Source: an uncultured Opitutaceae bacterium (lineage in GTDB: Bacteria > Verrucomicrobiota > Verrucomicrobiia > Opitutales > Opitutaceae). From it: DNA of 64,000 bases. This document shows, one piece after another, positions 43,385-53,740 of this stretch. The stretch covers positions 1-64,000 of the forward strand of contig CAITBM010000069.1 of assembly GCA_903890485.1 (NCBI GenBank), given 5' to 3'. A program made the translations under genes and the position numbers. The notes under the pieces are model-generated. The model saw only the letters and a list, made by a program, of their open reading frames with translations. It was not told where the DNA came from and searched no databases. How positions within the stretch are numbered: the first letter of the stretch is position 1; each line of letters opens with the position of its first letter.

Positions 43385-45199
43385 ATGGCCACGGAGAACA
43401 CGGGCCCACGCCCCCTCTTGAGAACCCCGCTCTGGCTCGGCCTGGCCTATGCCGCCGCCATGGCGCTGAGCCAGTTCATCTCGAGCAACCACACTCCGTA
43501 CATCAGCATATGGTTGCCCGCAGGCGTCTATCTGGCGGCCCTGCTGCTTGTGGAGACCAGGGAGTGGCCCGGACTGGCCGTTGCGGCTTTCATCGTTGAT
43601 CTGGCGTACAGTTTTTACCGGCACCGGGCGCTTCTCTCGGGCACGCTGCTTCCCGCAATCAACTCGGCCCAGGCCCTTACCGTGGCCTACCTTTTCCGGC
43701 GGTATGTCGCCCATACCACAAAGCTGGGATCGGTTCGGGATTTCCTCGGCCTGCTCGGGAGTGCCGCCCTGGTTGGTGCCCCCCTGGGTGCGACACTCGG
43801 GGCCGCGGCGGTCGTGGGCGCCGGCTACCCGGTGCCGTTCGGGGAGTTCTGGGTACGCTGGTGGGTCGGAAACTCGATGGCCATCCTGCTGGTGACGCCC
43901 TTCGTCCTCAACTGGTTCTCTCCCCTGGGCGGCGATGAGGCCTGGTGGCTCAAGCCGCGCAGGCTTGCCGAGGCTGCCCTGATCATCATCGGCGTCCTGG
44001 CGACATCCTGGCATGTCCTCGTGCTTGGCGCGGGCATTCTGGCACCCGCAAGGACGGTCATCATCCTTTTCGTCCTCTGGTCCGCCCTGCGCTTCGGGAT
44101 GCGCGGAGTGTCCGCGGTCAATCTGCTCGCGGCACTGATGGTGATCTTCCTCACCTCCTATAACCTGACCGGCCTCACCCCCGAACAGGTCACATCGGGG
44201 TCGTACATCCCGGCGATGCAGTTTTTCCTGGCCATCTTCTGCCTCGTGGGACTTATCCCGGGCATCGTCCTTGCGGAGAGGGACCGGCTTTTCCAGGAGC
44301 TTGCCCAGAGCGAGGCCCGCTTCAAGACCCTGAGCAGCGCGGCCTATGAAGGCCTCATCATTTCGGAGAAGGGCCGCGTCTTGGACATCAATGAGCAGGT
44401 GACCACGTTGATCGGCTCCACCCGCGAGGAGATCATTGGCCAGGAGGTGATTCGATTCATCAGTCCCGAGAGCCGGGAGCTGGTTTCTAAGGCGATAGCG
44501 AACGACCAGGAGGTCTCCTATCAGCACCGCATGGTCCGAAAGGATGGAACCACGTTCGAGGTCGAGGCCCAGGCGAAGGTGATGCGCTTCGGCAACCGAA
44601 AGCTGCGGATGACTGCGGTGCGCGACGTCACCGAGCGCAATCGCGCGGCGGCGGCACTCCGCGAGAGCGAGGACCGGTATCGGAACCTGACCGAGAGCTC
44701 TCCCGAATCCATCATCGTCCACCGGGGCGGCGTCATCATCTACGCCAACCCCTCTGCGATTCGCATGCACGGTGCGGTCACGGCGAGGGACCTTGTCGGC
44801 AGGCAGATGCTCGACCTTGTCCACCCGGATTTTCACGAGCTGGTGATCGAGAGGCGAAGGAACATGGCCGAGACGGGGATAGCCGGACCCATGGTGGACA
44901 TGCGCCTTCTCCGACTCGACGGGTCCGCCATCGAGGCCGAGGTCCAAAGCGTCCTGGTCTCATACGACGGCGCTCCCGCCGTGCAGGTCACCTCGCACGA
45001 CGCCACCGAGAGAAAGCTCGCCGAGGCCCAGCGGCTCAAGTTCGAGCGGGACCTCCTGGAGACGCAGAAACTGGAGAGCCTGGCGTCCTTGCCGGGGGAA
45101 TCGCCCACGACTTCAACAACATCCTCACGGGCATCATGGGCAACGCCAGCATGGCGAGCATCGACTTGCCCGAGAGCTCGGCCGTCCAGGACAACCTGA
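43385..45199 (+). pseudogene. MASE1-PAS hybrid histidine kinase, sensor half (frameshifted)
   Basis: Real coding text runs from ATG 43385 to about 45090. N-terminal MASE1 membrane sensor with about eight helices (residues 12-300), then two PAS domains (about 315-420 and 430-550; KTLSSAAYEGLIISEKG, NLTESSPESIIVHRGG) and the start of the dimerisation helix (RDLLETQKLESLASL). After that the frame becomes unrelated and stops at 45199. Adding one G after TTG (TTGCC to TTGGCC at about 45088-45093) would give LASLAGGIAHDFNN and join the next frame perfectly. Membrane location. Signal unknown. Confidence 0.75.
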
Positions 45200-46206
45200 A
45201 GGCGATAAAGGACGCATCCCGGCAGGCTGCGGACCTCTGCAAGCAGATGCTCGCGTACTCCGGCAAGGGCCGGTTCGTGGTGCAGAACATCTCCCTGAAC
45301 CGCATCGTGGAGGAGACGACGCACCTCCTGCAGATCTCCATAAGCAAGAAGGCCGTCCTACGCTTTAACCTCTATTCCGCCCTTCCGGCCATCGTGGCCG
45401 ACGCCACGCAGATCCGGCAGGTCATCATGAACCTGGTGATCAACGCCTCCGAGGCCATCGGCGAGAAGAGCGGCGTCATCAGCATCAACACCGGACTTAC
45501 CCGGGTGGATCATTCCTATTTGGGCGGCACGGTCCTTGCGCCCGAGCTCAACGAGGGCACCTACGTCTTCCTGGAGGTTTCCGACTCGGGATGCGGGATG
45601 ACCCCTGAAACGCAGGCCAGGATATTCGATCCCTTTTTCACCACGAAATTTGCGGGCCGGGGCCTGGGGCTCGCCGCGGTGCTCGGAATCGTCCGCGGAC
45701 ACAAGGGGGCGCTCAAGATCTACTCGGAGGTGGGCCGCGGCACGACCTTCAAGCTCCTTTTCCCCTGCTCCTCCGGAGGGGAGGATTCCATCGCGGCGAT
45801 CAGCCCGTCGAAGACGCCGTGGAAGGGAACGGGCACGGTCCTGGTGGTAGACGATGAGGAGTCGGTTCGGAGCGCCGCGGCAATGATGCTTCGGAAGATG
45901 GGGTACGAGGTCGCCCTGGCGGCGGATGGGCGGGAAGCCATCGCCGCGTTCACAAAGGAGCCCGACCGGTTCGCCCTGGTCCTCATGGACCTCACGATGC
46001 CGCACGTGGACGGCGAGTTCGCCTTCGCCGAGCTCCGCAGGGTCCGCGAAAACGTGCGCGTGGTGCTCATGAGCGGCTTCAATGAGCAGGAGGCGATCTC
46101 CCGGTTCACGGGGAAAGGCCTGGCGAGCTTCCTACAGAAGCCCTTTGGATTTGAGGAGCTCAGGCAGGTTCTGCAGTTCGTGTTCTCAAGCCAGCCGGAG
46201 ATTTGA
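45091..46206 (+). pseudogene. MASE1-PAS hybrid histidine kinase, catalytic half and receiver
   Basis: Resumes the kinase at AGGIAHDFNNIL, containing the H-box histidine. An ATG at 45136 could start a shorter product but would lose the H-box. The HATPase domain has N-box LVINASEA, G1 VSDSGCGM and FFTTKFAGRGLGLAAV. The C-terminal receiver has VLVVDDEESVRS and phosphoacceptor in LVLMDLTMPHVDG, ending SFLQKPFGFEELRQ. With the sensor half this makes an approximately 940-aa MASE1-PAS-PAS-HisKA-HATPase-REC protein. A terminator follows 20 bases after the stop. Confidence 0.78.
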
Positions 46207-46226
46207 AGAGGGCGGCTGGGTCGAAT

Positions 46227-46250
46227 GGGGCCTGCAGCCCCGGTTTTTTT
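46227..46250 (+). terminator. Rho-independent terminator after the hybrid kinase
   Basis: GGGGC at 46227-46231 and GCCCC at 46237-46241 with loop CTGCA, followed by GG and seven T (46244-46250). A clear intrinsic terminator that separates the kinase from the formate module. Confidence 0.85.
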
Positions 46251-46270
46251 GTTACAACCGCCACCGGCCT

Positions 46271-46298
46271 TTGACAGGGCACGGATTGTAGGTATGTG
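46271..46298 (+). promoter_or_regulatory. candidate promoter for the fdhD operon
   Basis: Consensus -35 TTGACA at 46271-46276, a 16-base spacer and a weak -10 TATGTG at 46293-46298. It lies between the terminator and the FdhD start, where a promoter is required. Confidence 0.35.
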
Positions 46299-46352
46299 CA
46301 TGTGCCAGCCCAGAGACCTTCCCCGACGGAAGGCCCCCACTCCGTCAGCTCC

Positions 46353-47246
46353 ATGCCCCCCCTTCTGAGCCCCGACATTCCGGCTTGTGCTACGCCCGTG
46401 ACCGTTCTCCGGGCGACATCCTCGGGGATTTCCAGCCGCGACGACTTGGTGGCCACCGAGGAGCCCCTCGAGATCCAGGTCTCCTATGAAAAACGGGGCC
46501 TGAGGGTGACGCGGAGCGTGTCAGTCACGATGCGGACCCCCGGCAATGACGACGAGCTGGCTGCGGGGTTTCTCTTTGGCGAGGGCCTCATCCAGAAACC
46601 CGGGCAGGTTGCGAACATCTCGGCCGCAGTGGCGACGGACGGATCCGGGGGCCCGGGCAATACGATCCGCATGGAGCTCACACCGGGCACCGAGGTCGAC
46701 CTAAGCTCCCTCGAGCGCCATTTCTACACGACGTCGAGCTGCGGAGTCTGCGGAAAGACCTCCATCGAGGCCCTCCGCGTCAAATGCGGCGCTCCCCCGA
46801 CGCCCGGGCAGCCCACCATGGGTTTCTCAACCCTTCTCCAGCTGCCTGAAACGCTGCGCAGCGCGCAGAACACCTTCGAACGGACAGGCGGGCTCCACGG
46901 GGCGGCACTCTTTGACGCGTCCGGCCAGCTTCTCTGCGTGCGCGAGGATGTGGGGCGCCACAACGCCGTGGACAAGGTGATCGGCGCCCAGTTTCTGGCC
47001 GGCCGGACGCCGCTTTCCGCCACGGCGCTGGTCGTGAGCGGGAGGGCGAGCTTCGAGCTCATGCAGAAGGCCCTGATGGCCGGCATTCCCATCTTTGTCG
47101 CGGTCGGGGCTCCCTCGAGCCTCGCCGTGAAGCTTGCGCGCCAGTTCGGGGCCACCTTGGTCGGGTTTGTGCGCGAGGGGCGGTTCAACGTCTACTCGGG
47201 CGCAGGCCGGATTCGCGCGCAGCAAAACGAACCGATCACCCCGTAG
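46353..47246 (+). CDS. fdhD: FdhD, formate dehydrogenase accessory sulfurtransferase
   Basis: 297 aa from ATG 46353 (a GTG at 46296 is possible). FdhD moves sulfur to the molybdenum cofactor of formate dehydrogenase; the sulfur-carrying cysteines are in SSCGVCGK (about residues 127-134). Other conserved parts are TEEPLEIQV, NDDELAAGFLFGEGLI, HGAALF, REDVGRHNAVDKVIG and VVSGRASFELMQKA. It lies 3 bases before the oxidoreductase gene and is presumably made to activate it. Confidence 0.95.
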   Translation: MPPLLSPDIPACATPVTVLRATSSGISSRDDLVATEEPLEIQVSYEKRGLRVTRSVSVTMRTPGNDDELAAGFLFGEGLIQKPGQVANISAAVATDGSGGPGNTIRMELTPGTEVDLSSLERHFYTTSSCGVCGKTSIEALRVKCGAPPTPGQPTMGFSTLLQLPETLRSAQNTFERTGGLHGAALFDASGQLLCVREDVGRHNAVDKVIGAQFLAGRTPLSATALVVSGRASFELMQKALMAGIPIFVAVGAPSSLAVKLARQFGATLVGFVREGRFNVYSGAGRIRAQQNEPITP

Positions 47247-47249
47247 GCC

Positions 47250-49616
<2,367 letters not shown>

Positions 49617-49654
49617 CCCAAGGGCCCCATTTCCCCCAACCCACCCTAAAACCC

Positions 49655-51004
49655 ATGCTATCCTTCCTCGACCGCGAGCATACGACAGCCCCCCCGGGAT
49701 ACAGCCGCTGGCTCGTCCCTCCCGCCGCCATAGCCGTTCAGATGTGCATCGGTGAAATCTACGGCTTCAGCGTGTTCAACCTGCCCCTCAGCAGGACCCT
49801 CGGCATCACCAAGCCGGCCGCGGGCGACTGGTCGGTGCCGACCATTGTGCTGTGCACCTATTCGTTCGGGTTGATCCTCCTCGGCCTATCAGCCGCCTTT
49901 TTCGGCAAGTGGGTCGAGAAGAACGGCCCCAGGAAGGCCATGTTCGCGAGCGCCTGCTGCTTTTGCAGCGGCCTGGTTATCGCCAGCTTCGGGGTCAGGA
50001 TCCACAGCCTTCCCCTCCTGGCGCTCGGCTACGGCCTGGTCGGGGGCATCGGCCTTGGCCTTGGCTACATCGCGCCCGTTTCAACCCTCGTGAAATGGTT
50101 TCCCGACAGGCCGGGGATGGCGACGGGGATGGCGATCATGGGGTTTGGCAGCGGGGCCCTGGTGGGCGGCCCGCTCGGGGTGGTCCTGATGGACCATTTC
50201 AAGTCGGCCACCTCGGTCGGCGTTTCCGAGGCGTTCCTGGTGATGGCCGGGATGTATTTTGTCATGATGAACTTCGGCGCCCTGATCGTCCGGGTTCCCG
50301 CCCAGGGGTGGGTCCCAGAGGGTTACACGCCCTCGACCGAGACGAGGAAGCTCGTGACGGCCGCCAACGTCTCGGTGGATGTCGCGTGGAAGACTCCGCA
50401 GTTCTGGCTCCTGTGGATGGTGCTCTGCATGAACGTGACGGCGGGAATCGGCGTCCTGGCCCAGGCCTCCCCGATGGCCCAGGACATGTTCGGCGTGAGC
50501 GCCGCGGCGGCGGGCGGCTTCGTCGGCCTACTGAGCATCTTCAACATGGGCGGGCGCTTCTTCTGGTCCTCGTACTCCGACGTGATCGGCCGCAAGGGGG
50601 CCTTCTGCGTCTACTTCATCCTCGGGTGCGCCCTTTACCTGCTCATTCCCTATTCCCAGAAGCTCAACAGCGTGACCTTCTTCGGCGCGATAGCCTCGGT
50701 GATCATTTCCATGTACGGCGGCGGCTTTGCAACGACCCCGGCTTACCTCCGGGACATGTTCGGCACGATGCAGGTCGGCGCGATTCACGGCCGGGTGATC
50801 ACCGCCTGGTCCATGGCCGCCGTGCTCGGCCCGCAGCTCGTCACCAACATCTCCGCCTACCAAAAGGCCCACGGGGTCCCGAAGGAGCAGGCCTACAACG
50901 GGACCATGTACCTGATGGCGGGGCTCCTCGTCGTCGGGTTGATCTGCAACCTTCTTGTCCGCGAGGTGGACCCGAAGCACCACCACAAGGAATGGACCAC
51001 ATGA
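49655..51004 (+). CDS. OFA-family MFS transporter (oxalate/formate antiporter-like)
   Basis: 449 aa from ATG 49655. Twelve transmembrane helices. GEIYGFSVFNLPLSRTLGI near the start and GIGLGLGYIAPVSTLVKWFPDRPGMATGMAIMGFG are OFA signatures; the second half has GGRFFWSSYSDVIGRKG. Members exchange oxalate and formate or carry other small monocarboxylates. Here, behind FdhD and a formate-dehydrogenase-like enzyme, formate import or exchange is likely. Its stop overlaps the start of a 14-codon ORF (ATGA at 51001-51004). Confidence 0.92.
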   Translation: MLSFLDREHTTAPPGYSRWLVPPAAIAVQMCIGEIYGFSVFNLPLSRTLGITKPAAGDWSVPTIVLCTYSFGLILLGLSAAFFGKWVEKNGPRKAMFASACCFCSGLVIASFGVRIHSLPLLALGYGLVGGIGLGLGYIAPVSTLVKWFPDRPGMATGMAIMGFGSGALVGGPLGVVLMDHFKSATSVGVSEAFLVMAGMYFVMMNFGALIVRVPAQGWVPEGYTPSTETRKLVTAANVSVDVAWKTPQFWLLWMVLCMNVTAGIGVLAQASPMAQDMFGVSAAAAGGFVGLLSIFNMGGRFFWSSYSDVIGRKGAFCVYFILGCALYLLIPYSQKLNSVTFFGAIASVIISMYGGGFATTPAYLRDMFGTMQVGAIHGRVITAWSMAAVLGPQLVTNISAYQKAHGVPKEQAYNGTMYLMAGLLVVGLICNLLVREVDPKHHHKEWTT

Positions 51005-51045
51005 ACACGTTCTACGAACCAAAGGGGGACGCCCACCATGAATGA
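51001..51045 (+). CDS. 14-codon coupling ORF
   Basis: ATG at 51001 overlaps the OFA stop by ATGA; the ORF reads MNTFYEPKGDAHHE and ends at TGA 51043-51045, just past the ATG of the next small gene at 51038. It contains the SD-like AAGGGGGA that serves that gene. Whether the peptide is functional or only couples translation is unknown; the sequence is too short to judge from composition. Confidence 0.4.
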   Translation: MNTFYEPKGDAHHE

Positions 51046-51202
51046 AACACCGTCAAAGAGCCCCTCATGGCTCATCGCCCTGGCCTGGATTGTCGTTGCC
51101 CTGCCTCTGAGCTGGGGCCTCTACCAGAGCATCCTGAAGTCCAAGCCGCTGTTCATGGGGCCGGCCGTCGCCGCGGCCCCACCGGCACCCGCGCCAAAGT
51201 AG
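51038..51202 (+). CDS. MFS transporter small subunit
   Basis: 54 aa. One transmembrane helix in PSWLIALAWIVVALPLSWGLYQSILK, then SKPLFMGPAVAA and an Ala/Pro-rich tail. The WLWxxxPLxWGxYQTLxxxxxLF pattern matches small proteins encoded after OFA transporters and called MFS transporter small subunit. A good SD-like AAGGGGGA ends 8 bases before the ATG. It is thought to stabilise or tune the transporter; the exact role is not established. Confidence 0.82.
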   Translation: MNETPSKSPSWLIALAWIVVALPLSWGLYQSILKSKPLFMGPAVAAAPPAPAPK

Positions 51203-51336
51203 TCGCCCGTCCCAAGGATCGCCACGTTACGGGAGAGTTAAACCCGCGCTCGTTGGCGGGTTTTGCCGCCCAGGCGGACCCAACCCCTGTTTTCCGGTTG
51301 AGGCGTTGCGGGTTTGCGACCAGATGCAAGGGCCCG

Positions 51337-53571
51337 ATGCCCGTTGATTCCCCATGCCCCACCCCAAGCCAGAGGGTTCGGGCGTGCGCATGGCCCGGCG
51401 CCCGAACACTCGGTCTTGCCCTGGCCTTGTCTTCGGCCTGCGCGCTTGGGGATCCGCCGCCCCCACCCACCCCGTCATCGCCGGACCCGGCCGTCCGGAT
51501 GAGCCCGGTGGAAGTCACGGCCCACAAGGAAGCCCAGCTCAACACCATCGACCGGAAGGTCTACAACGTGGGAAGCGATCTCCAGGCCTCCACGGGAAGC
51601 GCGGCGGACGTCCTCCAAAACATCCCGTCGGTCGAGGTCGACCTGGACGGCAACATAAGCCTGCGGGGCGACTCGAGCGTGCAGATCCTGATCGATGGCA
51701 AGCCGAGCGCGCTCCTCTCGGGAAGCAGCAGAGCGGATGTCCTCACCCAGATGCCTGCGGACAACATCGAACGGATCGAGGTCATCACGAACCCCTCGGC
51801 ACGGTACAAGCCCGACGGTTCGGCGGGGATCATCAACATCGTTCTGAAGAAGAAGGCCCCTAAGGGCTATTCGGGCTCGGCCCGGGCGACCGTCGGCAAC
51901 AACCGGCGCTACGGTTTGGGCGCGGGCGCCACATTGAACCCGGGGCGGTTCCGACTCTCGGGCAACTACTCCCTCCGGCAGGACGACCGGCCGCGCTCCT
52001 CGACCGACCGCCGCACGTACATCGACCCGCAGACACAGCTGCCGGCCTCGACCCAGAGCCGGGTGAGCGAGGAGTCCAGGCCGTTCTTCCAGATGGGCCA
52101 GGCCGGGGCCGAGCTGAAGGCCGGACCCGACGACACAATTGGCGAGGTGATGAATTTCAGCTACCGCACCTTCGACCGCCACTCGCTTGAGCACGACACG
52201 ATCACGAACAACCTCGGGGTGACCACCACGGACACCCTGCGCTACCGCTACGACCCCGAGAACGAGGGGGACGTGGAATCCAAGACGTCCTATGAGCACG
52301 CCTTCGGTTCCCAGGAACGGACGCTGGACGCCGAGCTCCAGCTTGAGCACCACGCAGAGACCGAGCGAAACCACTACACCAACACCTACGCGGCGCCTGC
52401 CGGGCCGCCCTCCATCGAGTTCATCCGGGTCTCCGCAAACGAGCCGAGCTCGGAGCTGACCCTCGACTACGTCGACAAATCGGCGAAGGACTCCCGCCTC
52501 GAGATGGGATATGACGGGACCGACGACAAGAGCACCCAGGACCACCTTGACCTCGTCCAGGATCCCCAGACAGGCCTACTCGTGTCGAACCCGCAGGTCA
52601 CGAACCGGTTCTACATGGACCAAGTGGTCGATGCCCTCTACGCGACCTACCGCCGCTCCTGGGGCAAGTGGGGGGCGCAGCTGGGCGGCCGGTTCGAGGC
52701 TGTGGAGCTCAGGACCAACCAACTCACCGCGGGGATCGCGAACACGCAGAGGTATGCCAACCTCTACCCTAGCCTGCACTTGAGCTATAGCCTGAGCGAC
52801 ACGGGGGAATTGCAGCTCAACTACAGCCACCGGGTCAGGCGCCCCGAGGGCGACGACCTCAATCCCTACCCCCGTTACCAGGACCCTTACAACCTGAGCG
52901 CCGGCAACCCGCTGCTTAAGCCCGAGCAGACCCACTCGGTCGAGGCAGGCTACCAGTACAAGAACGGGGACACGACCTACCTCGGGACCCTCTACTACCG
53001 GGCCACCTCCGACAGCTTCACGCAGGTGAGCCAGTACGTGAGCAGCACCACGCTCCTGACGACTCAGGAAAACCTCGGCAAGTCGTCCTCGGGCGGCCTT
53101 GAGCTCGCGGCGACCGCGGCTCCCGCCGAAAAGGTCACGCTCAACGCGAGCGGAAACCTCTACTACAACCAAATTGACGCCAGCAACCTGGGCTACACCT
53201 CACGCCAATCGACGGTGGCTTGGTCGGGCAAGATGAGCGCCGAGTACGCGCTCTCCAAGACCTCGATGTTCCAGCTCAACATGCTCTATTCGGCGAAGCG
53301 GCTCACCCCCCAGGGATACCGGGAGCCGACGTTCGTGGCCAACGTGGGGTTCAAGCACACGTTGCTCGCGAAGCGGCTCTCGATGGTCGTCACCGTCTCG
53401 GACCTGTTCAATTCGCTCAAGAACGAGCGCAAGCTGGACACCCCCGTGCTCCACGACGACTACACGTGGCGTCGCAGCTCGCGCATCGTCTACCTGGGCC
53501 TGGTCTACCAGTTCGGAGCCTCGAAGGGGCCATCCAAGGACGACGCCCTCCAGTACGACAACCAGCCCTAG
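51337..53571 (+). CDS. TonB-dependent receptor (outer membrane beta-barrel family)
   Basis: 744 aa from ATG 51337; signal peptide GARTLGLALALSSACALG followed by a Pro-rich linker. Plug domain (about 55-165) has SPVEVTAHKEAQLNT, GSAADVLQNIPSVEVD, GNISLRGDSSVQILIDG, and IERIEVITNPSARY...GIINIVLKKK. The rest is a 22-strand-type barrel with LYPSLHLSYSLSD and NPYPRYQDPYNLSAGNPLLKPEQTHS, which fits the outer-membrane barrel family (PF14905-like). Substrate unknown; the plug lacks a carboxypeptidase-like N-terminal domain. The 134-base gap before it has no clear promoter. Confidence 0.9.
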   Translation: MPVDSPCPTPSQRVRACAWPGARTLGLALALSSACALGDPPPPPTPSSPDPAVRMSPVEVTAHKEAQLNTIDRKVYNVGSDLQASTGSAADVLQNIPSVEVDLDGNISLRGDSSVQILIDGKPSALLSGSSRADVLTQMPADNIERIEVITNPSARYKPDGSAGIINIVLKKKAPKGYSGSARATVGNNRRYGLGAGATLNPGRFRLSGNYSLRQDDRPRSSTDRRTYIDPQTQLPASTQSRVSEESRPFFQMGQAGAELKAGPDDTIGEVMNFSYRTFDRHSLEHDTITNNLGVTTTDTLRYRYDPENEGDVESKTSYEHAFGSQERTLDAELQLEHHAETERNHYTNTYAAPAGPPSIEFIRVSANEPSSELTLDYVDKSAKDSRLEMGYDGTDDKSTQDHLDLVQDPQTGLLVSNPQVTNRFYMDQVVDALYATYRRSWGKWGAQLGGRFEAVELRTNQLTAGIANTQRYANLYPSLHLSYSLSDTGELQLNYSHRVRRPEGDDLNPYPRYQDPYNLSAGNPLLKPEQTHSVEAGYQYKNGDTTYLGTLYYRATSDSFTQVSQYVSSTTLLTTQENLGKSSSGGLELAATAAPAEKVTLNASGNLYYNQIDASNLGYTSRQSTVAWSGKMSAEYALSKTSMFQLNMLYSAKRLTPQGYREPTFVANVGFKHTLLAKRLSMVVTVSDLFNSLKNERKLDTPVLHDDYTWRRSSRIVYLGLVYQFGASKGPSKDDALQYDNQP

Positions 53572-53591
53572 GGGGCGGCTTCCTTGGGAAA

Positions 53592-53631
53592 CCCCCGGGG
53601 GCGGGTAACACCCCATTTCGCCCGTCGGGCG
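53592..53631. terminator. palindromic GC region after the TonB receptor gene
   Basis: CCCCCGGGGG palindrome at 53592-53601 and CGCCCG/CGGGCG (53619-53624, 53626-53631) with a one-base centre. No T run. It could act as a weak terminator for the receptor gene; evidence is structural only. Confidence 0.25.
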
Positions 53632-53740
53632 TCAGGCCCAAAATCCCCCGATCTTCCGGCATCGGGACATAGAGGGGCGTCTCGAACCCCCCAAGGCATT
53701 CTCCCGTTTCGGAAGCAGGATCGAAAAACCCACCCCAACC

